Positions 22,463 through 34,511 of a stretch of DNA of 64,000 bases are shown piece by piece. The stretch is from Leptodactylus fallax (lineage: Eukaryota > Chordata > Amphibia > Anura > Leptodactylidae). The position numbers and the translations under genes were made by a program. Where the stretch lies: positions 3,348,001 to 3,412,000 of the forward strand of contig CAMRHE010000206.1 in NCBI GenBank assembly GCA_947044405.1, written 5' to 3'. Each line of letters starts with the position of its first letter. The stretch's first letter is position 1. The notes under the pieces were generated by a model. That model worked only from the letters and a program-made list of their open reading frames with translations, was not told the DNA's origin and searched no databases.

Positions 22463-23017
22463 GAGTAGGAGGAAATCTGAAAAAAAAGGAGGTAAGTAAA
22501 CCGCGCTTCACTCAAGATGCTTTATTAAACTCAATATCACACAACGCGTTTCGAGGAAATAGAGTCCTCTTTATCAAGTGTATATGAGACAGCCTGGAGC
22601 TAAAGGCTGTCTGAAGTGTCCTGACGCTTAGAGGCTACGCAGCTCCCACATACCGTGACGTATATTGGACCAGTCCACTTTATCATTTGTGATCACATTT
22701 TTCAACAAGGTGAGAGTCCATCAATACTGGTGTTCTAAATTCACAGAATTATCATCGCAGGAGCGGACCAATTGAGGGGACATTGGCATACACCAGACCC
22801 CATCAATTGTATGCTCGTATACTGTGAACTCGCACCCTATGTTCATCCACCAACTCTCAACCTCTAATAGTGGACACGTCCTAGTCACCCTATATATTCC
22901 ATCTTTATAACACAATTTCATTGTGTCATTCACTACTATTATCACCATAACTTTTTGTAAAACAATATTACCCTATGTGCCGCTCGGCGTTGTTGTTTTT
23001 GTTTCTCTGCTAAAGCG
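22463..23017 (+). mobile_element. Retroelement copy 1 (Penelope-like?), 5' part inverted
   Basis: Bounded by CATCAAACTGT at 22452-22462 and 23018-23028 (11 bp, exact). The right part (about 22615-23017) is collinear with 41785-42166, including GTGGACACGTCCTAGTCAC and CTATGTGCCGCTCGGCGTTG. The left part (about 22484-22592) is the reverse complement of 41628-41730. It carries the CTCGAAACGCGTTGTG motif and stem. No long reading frame. The Penelope-like assignment rests on the hammerhead-like motif and is tentative. Confidence 0.75.
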
Positions 23018-23038
23018 CATCAAACTGTCACAACGGAC

Positions 23039-23230
23039 GCTAGGTTCACACTTGCGCTCGGATTTCTGTTCTTCGGGTCCGCTTGGGGACCTGAAAAACG
23101 GAAACCCAATCCGCTTAAAAAGGTGGTTGCATAGACTATAATGGGGTCCACCGAGTTTCCGCTCAAAAAATGCATTTTGGGGGACGGAATCCCCAAACGG
23201 AAAGCAAGCGCTGGTATGAATCCAACCTAA
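23039..23230. repeat. Palindromic element with CTAGGTTCACAC ends
   Basis: GCTAGGTTCACACTTGCGCT on the left pairs with AGCAAGCGCTGGTATGAATC followed by CAACCTAA on the right. The middle contains GGGTCCGCTTGGGGACC and ATAGACTATAATGGGGTCC, words shared with 26841-27111. It is a decayed member of the TWA-flanked group. Confidence 0.65.
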
Positions 23231-23687
23231 ACCATCCTTTCTCTGGCTGCACCAATTTCTGCTTTGGAAACAGAAGTGACTTTTTGTGTTAATTTCAGGA
23301 GACAAATAAATACTAAATTAAGCAAAATATTTAATTTTTGCCATGGACTTCAAAAATAGCAATGTGCCCCATATAGCTGAGGACTTGAAATCGGTGTTCT
23401 AGGGAAATAAATAGCTACATGTCAATTCTTCACATGGATTTCATACGTCAAATAACCACATGTGAATTAGCCTAACAGAAACGAGATAACCCACACGCTG
23501 AACCTATGGCATGATCAACTGCTAATCTGAGGCATATTTTTCAAAAGGGATTTATACAGTGTGAACAAACCCCAAGAGTTCACAATATGAATTCAACTCC
23601 TGTTCATTTCCTCCACTAAATCTGTATAGGATGCAGAGTACTGATACTTGTAGTTAGTAACAAGATGAGGCAGGCACATCATTGTAC

Positions 23688-23977
23688 CTTTAGTGTAATA
23701 TCTGTCCAGTAGATCCTGTTATCGGACACATCAAAATCCAAAGCAGATGCCTCCTTGACTCCCGTGAGTGGAATTGCAACGTTGTTATTGTTGGTTTCCA
23801 AGGAAATCCTGTGAATTGCTGCCCTGCTTGTGAAAACCAAGAAGGCCTCAGGAATGATGCAAGTTTTCATGTCACTAAGCAATTCTAGTCCCATTGGGCA
23901 GGAACATCGTATCGCTCGAGGAGTAAAGAAACACAGGTGACTACAGCCTCCATTATGATCTGCACAAGGGTTGGTGC
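23688..23977 (-). CDS. lrp5: lrp5 exon, EGF-like module 2 and start of propeller 3
   Basis: A 290-bp exon in phase 1, acceptor TTCCAG (CT at 23978-23979), donor GTACAA (AC at 23686-23687). It encodes the EGF module [20 protein letters not shown] to [16 protein letters not shown], then [20 protein letters not shown] and [17 protein letters not shown], the first blade of propeller 3. SETNNN-type asparagines and [12 protein letters not shown] are typical of LRP5/6. Confidence 0.97.
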
Positions 23978-24530
23978 CTGGAATAACAAAAGTAAGTCGC
24001 TATCACTTAATTCCAAAAATGCAAAAAACTGTTTTCTAAATTATATTATACTTGTGCTGGTAGAAGACAGAAAAACATTCTGGAAGGAGTTACAAACCTC
24101 ATTCAGATGACAACCATCTCTACCAATCTCACGATACACATGTATGTTGTCAATATGTTGTGAACAGGGAAAGCACAAACGCATCGGCATGAAGGAATCC
24201 CTCAAAATGTTCGATTCTTCTCTCCCAAATATCTGCTTTTTGGGGAGATTTAAGGGGTCCCATATGCATTAGATTGTTAGCTAATCCACCAAAATCGGTG
24301 GGTTTGCCAAAAATGCATCTAAAGGTTATGGCTACCCTAAGGTCTGAAGAAGAGAACGTGAGATGTGCAAATCTTCAAATGAATTTGTTATATAACAAGT
24401 TTACCTGCTTTAAAGCTCTCATATCATTAAATTCTTCCTAGTTTATGGTTTCTAAAAATCAAAAATAAGGAAAGAAGGACATTAAAAAAAAAAAAAAAAG
24501 TTCAAAATGGATAAGCCTGGTGTTTTTGTA

Positions 24531-26160
24531 CAGTACAGACCAAAAGTTTGGACACACCTTCTCATTCCAAGAGTTTTCTGTATTTTCATGACTATAAAAA
24601 TTGTAGATTCACACTGAAGGCATCAAAACTATGAATTAACACATGTGGAATTATATACTTAACAAAAAAGTGTGAAACAACTGAAAATATGTTTTATATT
24701 CTAGGTTCTTCAAAGTAGCCACCTTTTGCTTTGATTACTGCTTTGCACAATCTTGGCATTCTCTTGATGAGCTTCAAGAGGTAGTCACCTGAAATGGTTT
24801 TCACTTCACAGGTGTGCCCTGTCAGGTTTAATAAGTGGGATTTCTTGCCTTATAAATGGGGTTGGGACCATCAGTTGTGTTGTTCAGAAGTCAGGTGGAT
24901 ACACAGCTGATAGTCCTACTGAATGGAGTGTTAGAATTTGTATTATGGCAAGAAAAAAGCAGCTAAGTAAAGAAAAACGAGTGGCCATCATTACTTTAAG
25001 AAATGAAGGACAGTCAGTCTGAAAAATTGGGAAAACTTTGAAAGTGTCCCCAAGTGCAGTGGCCAAAACCATCAAGCGCTACAAAGAAACTGGCTAACAT
25101 GAGGGCCACCCCAGGAAAAGAAGACCAAGAGTCACCTCTGCTGCGGAGGATAAGTTCATCCGAGTCACCAGCCTCAGAAATCGCAGGTTAACAGCAGCTC
25201 AGATTAGAGACCAGGTCAATGCCACACAGAGTTCTAGCAGCAGACACATCTCTACAACAACTGTTAAGAGGAGACTGTGTGCAGCAGGCCTTCATGGTAA
25301 AATAGCTGCTAGGAAACCACTGCTAAGGACAGGCAACAAGCAGAAGAGACTTGTTTGGGCTAAAGAACACAAGGAATGGACATTAGACCTGTGGAAATCT
25401 GTGCTTTGGTCTAATGAGTCCAAATTTGAGATCTTTGGTTCCAACCACCGTGTCTTTGTGCGACGCAGAAAAGGTGAACGAATGGACTCTACATGCCTGG
25501 TTCCCACCGTGAAGCATGGAGGAGGAGGTGTGATGGTGTGGGGGTGCTTTGCTAGTGACATTGTTGGGGATTTATTCAAAATTGAAGGAATACTGAACCA
25601 GCATGGTTACCACAGCATCTTGCAGCGTCATGCTATTCCATCCGGTTTGCGTTTAGTTGGACCATCATTTATTTTTCAACAGGACAATGACCCCAAACAC
25701 ACCTCCAGACTGTGTAAGGGCTATTTGACCAAGAAGGAGAGTGATGGGGTGCTACGCCAGATGACCTGGCCTCCAATGTCAGCAGACCTGAACCCAATCG
25801 AGATGGTTTGGGGTGAGCTGGACCGCAGAGTGAAGGCAAAAGGGCCAACAAGTGCTAAGCATCTCTGGGAACTCCTTCAAGACTGTTGGAAGACCATTTC
25901 GGGTGACTACCTTTTGAAGCTCATCAAGAGAATGCCAAGAGTGTGCAAAGCAGTAATCAAAGCAAAAGGTGGCTACTTTGAAGAACCTAGAATATAAGAC
26001 ATATTTTCAGTCGTTTCACACTTTTTTGTTAAGTATATAATTCCACATTTGTTAATTCATAGTTTTGATGCCTTCAGTGTGAATCTACAATTTTTATAGT
26101 CATGAAAATACAGAAAACTCTTGGAATGATAAGGTGTGTCCAAACTTTCGGTCTGTACTG
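24531..26160 (+). mobile_element. Full-length Tc1/mariner transposon, DD38E spacing
   Basis: A 1630-bp element between TA dinucleotides (24529-24530, 26161-26162). It starts CAGTACAGACCAAAAGTTTG and ends CAAACTTTCGGTCTGTACTG. The terminal inverted repeats are long, about 265 bp, and reach into the 3' end of the transposase gene. The gene lies on the plus strand, antisense to lrp5. The spacing between the second and third catalytic residues fits the DD38E group I recall being named Intruder. A second, truncated copy is at 1-246. Confidence 0.95.
24945..25997 (+). pseudogene. Tc1/mariner transposase, inactivated (DD38E type)
   Basis: The frame opens at ATG 24945 (MARKKQLSKEKRVAIITLRN) and shows the helix-turn-helix region and transposase core. 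Two in-frame stops interrupt the DNA-binding part: TGA at 25020-25022 and TAA at 25095-25097. The first catalytic Asp is replaced by Asn (AAT at 25413-25415, LWSNESKF). The other two residues are present: Asp 25683-25685 (QQDNDPKHT) and Glu 25800-25802 (LNPIEMVW), 38 residues apart. The frame is intact from 25098 to the TAA at 25995-25997. The copy cannot encode an active enzyme. Confidence 0.94.
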
Positions 26161-26462
26161 TATATATAGAAAAAAGTTTTTTTTTTTTTTTTAGGGAACA
26201 TGATTGCATAGGGTTGATTGATACCAAGAAAAAAAATACAGCATGAGCCCAAGGCCAGTTTCCCAGAAACATAAATTTTTTGCAGTATTGCATCCAACTG
26301 TCCTGCCCTGACAGTCTGTCTACTAATCTGAATGGACAACATAACACATTGGTGTTATGTTACCTTTACAAGACATTGTCAAAAATAAGTCAAACTAGTA
26401 AATTCCCTCTATGTGGGAAGGGGGAAAAAAATCAGCAATTCAAGTCTTACAACAGTTTTCAC

Positions 26463-26494
<32 letters not shown>

Positions 26495-26840
26495 AAAGCC
26501 CATTCACTGAAATTTAAGACGTAAGTAAACTTATTTTATTCATAAACCAATAGTGAAGATAAAGTGAAAAGAATACTGCCTGTGTCTTTAGTTCTTATTT
26601 GAGTGATTTTGGTCCATACTCTATAAATAAGCAGTGACAGTTTACAATGTGGTCTATGGAGAGAGGAGAAGAGACTGAGAAGGGGAGAGAGACACAGATA
26701 CAAGACCGCCCACGGTATTAAATGAGATAGCGATTTCTGATAAACCAGCTGTGTTGTGAAACGGAACTGTCTCTCTACAGTGCAAATGTCTCTTCCCCTC
26801 TGCATACTTATAGTGTACAGATTTGATCAGTGACAAATAA

Positions 26841-27111
26841 GGCTAGGTTCACATCTGCGATCGATGAGAGCTCGGGGATTCCGCTCCCCATTCCGCTTTA
26901 AAAATGAGGAGAGAAAAGTCCTGGAAGCAGGACTTTTCGCTCCACAGTTTTCAGGCGGTAATCGGGTGGAAACCCGGCGGATCCCATTATAGTCTATGAG
27001 GTCAGCGGGTTTCCGCGGGTAACTGCTATTTAAGCAGAATTAGGTTTCCGCTTTTTGGGTCCCCAAGCAGACCCGAAGAACAGAAACCCAAGCGCAGATG
27101 TGAACCTAGCC
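26841..27111. repeat. Palindromic element with TAA duplication (Harbinger-like?)
   Basis: The ends GGCTAGGTTCACATCTGCG and CGCAGATGTGAACCTAGCC are a perfect 19-bp inverted repeat. TAA flanks both sides (26838-26840, 27112-27114). The middle contains AAGTCCTGGAAGCAGGACTT and the ACTATAATGG-type word shared with 23039-23230. A 3-bp TWA duplication points to PIF/Harbinger, but this is inference. Confidence 0.75.
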
Positions 27112-27854
27112 TAAGTGAAGAAACAGGCACTTTTCTTTAATAAAGAATTTCACAAAGTTTATCTTCACCTGCACTATGGATCTATGAATAAAAAATAAAG
27201 TTTTTAGTTAAGCCTTTAAAGATAAAATAGAGTAAAAAAAAATAAATGCACACAAAAATCAGGACAAACCACTAAATTGCGCTAACTATACAAGCACATT
27301 GATGTTTACTTGTAAAGCAAGCTAAGTAAGAAAACAAAATCCTTTAATTGTTTAAGGAACAAATAAAGTTCTCTCTTTGAAGGTGCATGTATATACCTGC
27401 TATCTTGAGCTACTGTGACATGCTGTTGGACAATTATGAGCTTTTTCAGAGAAGGGGTGTGCTCTGGTCTCATAAATAATGTCTGCACAAAGACATTTTC
27501 TGCTATCCATCCATCAGCAGACACGTACATTTCATGGAATTTTTATGTGAACTTATTTTGTTGCAATGCAAATCCACCAGCAGACTATAGATGTTTATTG
27601 GAGTTCCTGATTTGCTCAGGGAACAGAGTCCCTCCTAAAACTGCCTGGGTCTGCTTATAAGAGAAGGGGGCTCACGGGAAAATATATTTCCAATGGAACA
27701 TCTCCCTTATAATCAGAGCAGTCCTACTTGCCGAGTATGGAAGACTGGGAATGGGCAAATATAAGGTAAAAGCTGTTTATATAACAGAAGGAAGGGGGTG
27801 TCCTCCGTCTCTATCATGATATGAAATGAACCTGAGTCAGGGGTATAAACTTAC

Positions 27855-28071
27855 CAAAAGTGTTGGTTACACTGGCTGCTTTTAGCCCCATTAGATCCGG
27901 CAGCTGATCAATAATTATTTCTCGACTTGCCCTCACTTTGTGAACTCTTTCAATGCTTCTTCTTTGCCAGTCTGTCCAATAGATGTAATCCCCGAGTAGG
28001 GTAAAACCAAATATATGAGGTAGCTTGTCTTCTATGAGGGTCTTTCTCATAGTTCCATCCACGTTCATTAC
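27855..28071 (-). CDS. lrp5: lrp5 exon, end of beta-propeller 2
   Basis: A 217-bp exon in phase 0, acceptor GGTTAG (CT at 28072-28073), donor GTAAGT (AC at 27853-27854). It encodes [20 protein letters not shown], then [40 protein letters not shown] and [33 protein letters not shown] is strongly conserved in LRP5. The length equals human exon 8 as I recall it. Confidence 0.97.
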
Positions 28072-29607
28072 CTAACCAAAAAAAAAAAAATTATATATTA
28101 TATTATATATTAAATGAGCATTTTATTTCATGCAACGGAATTTCTTGCTATGCTTGTGACAATGAATATCCTTAAACAGACTTTGCCTAAATCAACAACA
28201 AAAGCTAATATGGTAAACTTTGTTATATAACTTTAGAATCAAAGCTTCTCTTTCCACCAATGATGTTTTTTAATTCTTGTCTTTGCTTCCAAGTCTGATC
28301 AGCCACTCTGAATTAGAGAATACTGCCTCTTTCTCCAATCATGAGGCTACTTTCCTTCTCCTGATTCCTAAACTGTTCAATGACTTGTAAATCAGTCTTG
28401 AGAGACTAGACAAACTCACAACTTGATCGTGCTAGCCAAAAGGTATATGTAGAAAAGAGGTGGGAGAAGGTGCAGGAAAGAGACTGATGCATAGAGATGT
28501 GGCTGCAGCTTCTAGTGAGTGTTGTACCTCTCTTCAGTACTGAACTCACAGCTACACTACTCAATACTTTTCTATAATGTCATCCATGATGTGGCTGGTT
28601 ATGAGGGTCTGCTACAGAGAGAAAAGGGAACATAATCTGCTGTGTTCTACATATACATTCCATGGAAGACAACACAGCATCTAGCCACCATGCAGCTAGC
28701 TCAGGGAAAATTAAGAATTAGAGACAGGCTCAAAAAACGAACACAACAAATACAATGGCTGTAAATAGTGCTATACCTTCTGCTCATAGTTGACAGCTTA
28801 ATCTTAAAAAGTCACTTGAAAGCACAGGTACACTTTCAAGACAGTATATTATGTGACAAGGAGGAGTAAACATATCTTCAATATCAAATTTAATTAAAAC
28901 TTATTAAGAAGCATGTCTGACCCTTCTAGATATGAAGTTGTGTGGGTAGTTTATAGTGTGGTACGCCTGCTATTACACACAGGAGTAAAATGGGCTCACA
29001 AGTTGTCAACAGTGATGACTTTGTGAAACAGGACTGCATGTACTCATAACATATAGATAAGAAATTAAATCTTGGCAAGTTAACAAGGGAATGTCAAATT
29101 TCACACATCTGTGAAATGTACCCAAACCTTAAAGCTGGGCATATACAGAGTTTTTTTTTTTTTTTTTTTTTTATAGTGAAGAAGGTGGACAAAACGCACA
29201 TTGAAGTGTGGAGGTTGGGGAGAGCCCAGGACACACAGATATACATAATTTGGATCACTGATATGGATGGTGAATAATGCTTGAGATTCATTGGTGACCT
29301 GCTTATATTAAGTAAAATGTTGTACTTCGACACATTTAGTGGTGTATGAATGAGTTATATTGATTCTGTTGCCTTCCTCTAGCTATAAATTTTTAATCTC
29401 GTCGTTGTATGTGTAGTATGTTTTTTAAACATGTGACATTTAATTTATTAACAAATTGATAATTTTTTTGGTTATATTTGCAGCATAAAATAAAGCATAA
29501 AAAAATTCAAAGCAGCATAGACAAATAAAGTTCGGGTGCAAGTCCAATCAGAGGATGGCAATATGGATATACAATATACAACTATTAAAATAAAACCCCC
29601 TGAATTA

Positions 29608-29838
29608 GGCCCCTTGCACACGACCTAGGACACGTGTGCTAACCATGTTTTTACAGGCTGCAAAGCACAGGACAGGTCCTATTCCTGTCCGGTTTTGCAC
29701 CTCCATTCATTGATTGGGGGCCGCGGTAGCACATCCGGTGCATGGGCAACACACGAGTGACATCCTTGTGCCACCCATGCACCAGCCATGCCGCTGAATC
29801 AAGGCCGGCGGCCTGCACACGGTGGTGTGCAAGGGGCC
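29608..29838. repeat. Palindromic element with TTA duplication
   Basis: The ends GGCCCCTTGCACACGACC and GGTGGTGTGCAAGGGGCC are inverted repeats, bordered by TTA at 29605-29607 and 29839-29841. It has the same type of borders as 26841-27111 and 51525-51825 but a different sequence family. Confidence 0.7.
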
Positions 29839-29972
29839 TTACTGGCGGTCAGTATACAGGTGAAATGCATAGTAACATGTGGCACTTACTACAGTCAAAA
29901 ACTGCATGCAGTTCTGCATTAACAAAGCACTGTGTAAACCAGACCTAAAGGAGCCAAAACAACCTCTATAAA

Positions 29973-30130
29973 GAGGACCTTTCACCACCTCCACCAGCTC
30001 TAGTTCTTTGCATCTTGTAGTAGGACAACTCTCCTCAAATTCTCATGCAGTAGGAATTTTTTCATTATCCCCCACCGTTCCTGGACAATCAGTGCAGTTA
30101 GTTTTGGTGCCTTTCTAATGTCAAGTGGGT
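29973..30130. repeat. Partial copy of the AGGACCTTTCACCACC repeat family
   Basis: AAGAGGACCTTTCACCACCT, then TTCTTTGCATC and CCACCGTTCCTGGACAATC, match the left half of 6944-7296. No right half with matching inverted end is evident nearby, so the right boundary is approximate. Confidence 0.5.
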
Positions 30131-32149
30131 GGTGTCAGGCAGGAGCAGACAAGGGGTGTGATTCTGAGCTCTGACATTGTCCACCTCTGACTGGAGCTCT
30201 GAGTCACGTTCCTGCAGCATTGGTTTGGGAGGCATTTTGGATCTGATAGAATCTCTAATTCTAACCTACAATAATACACTAAACCATGCGCTGTACAATA
30301 ATAAAAATGCAAATAAAGCTCTTCTGAACGAGTCACGCGGTTTCCTCTTCTATCAACAAGTCCATATATTTAGTCAAACAGCAAATAATGCCCTGTCACT
30401 TCACAAACATGCCTCTTCATGCCAGCCGTCCATAAAACAAGCCGTGTATGTTACCATTCACTGATTCAGGGATAGAATATTGCAAAAGAATAAAAAAAAT
30501 TTTTTCCCACATTTAATAACAGGGATTACAGCTTTTAAGTCAGTGGTAATAGAAGACTATTGGGTAATTAAGGATATTATATTAGAGAGGCACCAGAATG
30601 TACCTTGAGATGTCTAATCCTATTTCTCTTGAATGATAGAAGCATGTTAAGCTCCTGAGAGCTGGATCACCACACCTATTACGCTGGAGGAGACTGACAT
30701 GGGGATTCTTGTGAATGAAATCTACACTTATCACCTCAGGGACAGAAATTGAATGGATGTCTTGTAGCAAAAGTACAACCGACAGCGGCGAGGGGCGTGG
30801 AGTGTGTTGATGTCTCAGTATTGAATCTGACTTCTATCACGAGAGGTTTTTGCTGTAACTATTACCAACTATGCTGGAAGGAAGAAGCAAGTACGCATAT
30901 AGACTGAGGACACAAACTGGATTCCGCTGAGACCTTCAAGAAATTCATAGCCAAGGAGAATACAAATAAGATCTGTAAACCGCAGGCTTACTGCTTGTTG
31001 ACAGATACCAGGCAGCAAAAACATGAGCAAAAATAACTAAATAGAACACAACAGCCAAAAGGTCATAAAATTAGTTTGGACGTTTAATGACTTCATAGCC
31101 AAAGTCAATAATATGGAAAATATCTTAATCATAAACATATGGAATACAACGCCTTCAAGATCCTGTATCATCTTATTAGCACTTCTGGATACTGTTGAGT
31201 AACCAAACCCTCACGACCCCCAAATCTAGTTCAGGCACATCCTTTACCTAACATTTCTATTACATGTTTTAGATATTACATAACCCTTTTATTTGTGTAA
31301 CACATGAGTATACACTGAAATACTCTTCTCAGCCAGAGGATATGCTCCTCTCATATGGGAATTATTACATTATTACACATTTGCTCTGTTCAAGCTGGTG
31401 ACTAATAAAAACCCTTTTGAACTAAAAATAACAAAATGCAACGCAACCAACCCAACTATTACAACTTCAGTGTCCATTAAATAGAAGAACATGGCAATTT
31501 ACAATAAATAGATGATCTAATAATGAATGGCACTAATATCATAGTAAACACACATAATATGAGGGACTGGGTTCACTGGGAAACAGTGCAACATGTACAA
31601 CCTACAAGGTATATGGCTAGCCCTGCAGCTGGACTCCAGTAGTCCTCGAAGGTACTCCTTGCAGAGGTGATATCCCATTCACCCACGACCATTGCAGCCA
31701 CTCACTGGCTTTAGAGTCAATGATGAAATATATGACATAAGACCAATCTTGAAATATTTTTATATTTCAAATACACACATTGTAAAATACACACATTTAT
31801 TTATAGATCACCATTAATTCCATAGAGGGTCCTTCCACAAAGAGCTACAATCTATGAGGGAAGGAGCATAGAGACAGTAGGTGAAGGTAGAGGATGTTCA
31901 GATAGTGGTCTGGTGGCAGTAGTGTTATTGGAGGTTGTTGCCCTTCCTGAAATGTTGGATTGCTACAAAACTCACCATGCAGTTATGTCTGAAGTAGATA
32001 TGTAAGCCATTACAGTGTGGTCCACATTAGACCACTGCTCTTGCCACAAGAGGGAGTAAGAGTACTTCCTTCACTACCCTATGAAAAGGCTCTCTGAGGC
32101 CACTTTTGGGTAGCGTACCTCTTGCTGAGAGATGAGAGGTTGCTGCCTT

Positions 32150-33130
32150 CTAGACATGCCTCTACGACACACTCAAAAGACATTTAACTCAATTGACTGA
32201 CTTCGAGAGGGGGTTCATCATTGGACTGAGGGTAGCAGGATAAGCCTTTAGAGGAGCTGCCTGCCATTTCATGGTGTTGGGAGCAATGATTATATGATGG
32301 CATGTACACACAGTGAACAGGCTCTGGACGACACAGACAGATCACCAGTACAGAAGATTGTTTGATCCGCCAATGAACACAAGCAGCTTCCACAGTTTCC
32401 TTGTCTTCCATCCAGACATAGATGGTACCTTAATTACACACCTCTGTCTCTGCCAGGACCATTAACAGGTGCTTAGCAGAAGGAAATTTGGTGCCGTGGT
32501 GCCATTGACAGCCAGCTACTGTAATTTACAGTGGTGTCATGAACGAAAAAAAAACTGCCACAGACTGAAGCCTTATCGTCTTTAGCCATGAACCCTTGAT
32601 CTGTTTGGCATCTAATGATGGTCAGGTTAGAGTATGGAGGCCTTGTGGTGGATGCTTCAATCCTGCCTTTGCTTTGCTGTGGAGCAACACACTGACCCAA
32701 CTGCTGGTGTGATGATCTAGGGAGCCATTGCATACATAAGTTGATCATCCCTAGTAGTGATATGAGGGACACTAACAGCTCAGAGATATGTACAAGACAT
32801 TCTGCAGCCATTGGCATTTCTCAGCAGTATAATGCTCACCCACACACAGCAAGGGTTTCTCATGAATGTTTCTCCCAGATTGCAACACTTCATTGGCCTG
32901 CCAGGGCACCAGATGTATCTCCAATCCAGCATTTATGGGACCAGGAGGGACATCAGCTTAGACAACCTACGAGTTTGCAGGATCTACAGGTTCAGCTGTA
33001 ACATCTGTGGGCAAATATGTCCAACCGTATCTCATCTTGTATCCAGGCTAGAGGTGGCCCAACAGGGTGCTTGAGCCTCCCTTCAATTTTAAAGATTTCC
33101 TAATAAACTTATCTTTCTAAAATTGCAGTC
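32150..33130 (+). mobile_element. Degraded Tc1/mariner element with transposase remnants
   Basis: Around 32180 the plus strand reads an N-terminal Tc1-like segment in broken frames. At 32800-33000 it reads YNAHPHTARVSHECFSQ, then HWPARAPDVSPIQHLWDQ, the second and third catalytic blocks of a Tc1 transposase, with Glu replaced by Gln (PIQHLW). Stops and frameshifts are frequent. A run GTCAATGAGTGTC near 33191 may be part of the right inverted end; I could not find its partner, so the boundaries are approximate. This is an old copy, plus strand. Confidence 0.75.
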
Positions 33131-33495
33131 AGTTACATATGTCATTATTTCATTTGATTCCAATAACTCCTTTGTGAATTTTTTTTTTTGTCAATGAGTG
33201 TCAATTTCAAATATGCCACCCTGGCTGAGCCTCACCCTCTAACTTGGGGAGAACCACTGTATTAAAAGAGTAATGTTTGCAAAGTCTAAGCTTATGCATA
33301 TTTAACATTTAATTCAACTTGATTTCCATAAGAAATTCAATGGATTCATTGACCTGCCCTACAGGCAAACAGACCATTCTGCAGGAATTTCCTTAGGCGG
33401 CTGTAAATGTCCTTGGAGGGGAGAGTATGAAAACTATTTTGAGACAAGAAAAGAAACGGATACACTTTTAGCTCACAGCACGACATATCCTACAT

Positions 33496-34511
33496 CAGGC
33501 ATGTCAAACTCAGGGTACCCCGAGGGCCACATGAGTAACAAGAGGTTGTTGCGAGGGCCGCACACAGCAGCTAATGTCACACACGTATTTTAACAGCAGT
33601 CATGAGATATGAAGTAGTAATATGTAACAGCAACATATATTTGCAGTGCGCAACAGCAACGAATATATTTAACAAAAATACAGCAATTAAAAACTAAACA
33701 TTTATTTGCTATCATTTTTTTCAATCATTTTTAGTGTTTTGTCCTGAGGCTTGACACCTCTTTGTGCTTTGTGCTAATAGGCCTATTCATTATATTATAT
33801 TATTAGATTATTAATTATATTATTATTTATATTATTATTATTATGAATTTTCAATATGTATTTATTTACTTTATATTTATTTAATGGGCGTCTGTAGGAT
33901 TTGTTCTTTTTGGTGTTCACCCCTGGTATTTGCCTCCAAGGGTGCACATGTATTTTAATTGCTTTTAATTTTTCCTTGTTTGCTGTGTTATTTAATAAAG
34001 AAATTTTGTGTGTGCTTTATATTGGATGCTGTTTCTCCTTTGTGTTCGATTGCATTTTTCATCCAATCAGCACCACTGTTTTTTGCATCACAATTATTTA
34101 TAATCTGAGTGCTCACCCCTCTCTTTAGTTTTTGCCTGTGCGGCAGTGGGTCCCTTCTTCCTCAGCACGGTCACAGTATCCCAGTCACTCTCAGCCACGA
34201 CTCTTCCTCCGCTCACAACAAAACTGACTTAGGTGATCAGCAGCCACGCGAGCCGCAGATGTACAAAACTCACGATCAGCACTTCCGGGTCGTCATTCAT
34301 TGATCACGTAAGCAGGTCATATGCAGGGATATGGGCCAATGAATGAAGAGCCGGAAGTGCTGATCGTGAGTTTTGTACATCTGCTGCCCGCACAAAAGTC
34401 TCAAACTTTGTCTCTAAACTTTAGAGACAAAGTTTGAGACTTTTGTGCGGGCCGCAGATATGCCTGTAAAGGGCCGCATGCGGCCCGCGGGACGCATGTT
34501 TGACATGCCTG
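33496..34511. mobile_element. Non-autonomous hAT element with large internal hairpin
   Basis: Starts CAGGCATGTCAAACTCAGGG and ends GCATGTTTGACATGCCTG. An exact 8-bp duplication TCCTACAT flanks it (33488-33495, 34512-34519). Subterminal words GAGGGCCACATGAG and GGGCCGCATGCGGCCCGCGG are typical of Charlie-type hAT ends. Inside, GTACAAAACTCACGATCAGC and ACTTCCGG are mirrored at about 34350, and a second perfect hairpin lies at about 34395-34450 (CACAAAAGTCTCAAACTTTG and its mirror). No transposase. Confidence 0.93.

Larger units (their letters stand above)
23978..27854 (-). other. lrp5 intron (3.9 kb)
   Basis: It contains the DD38E Tc1/mariner element (24531-26160), a poly-A run (about 26461-26491) and a palindromic element (26841-27111). 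In 23980-24530 and 27112-27854 I recognise nothing. Confidence 0.85.

Noticed and set aside
32473..32817. 114-codon minus-strand open frame
   Set aside because: It lies antisense to a degraded Tc1 transposase; no independent support.
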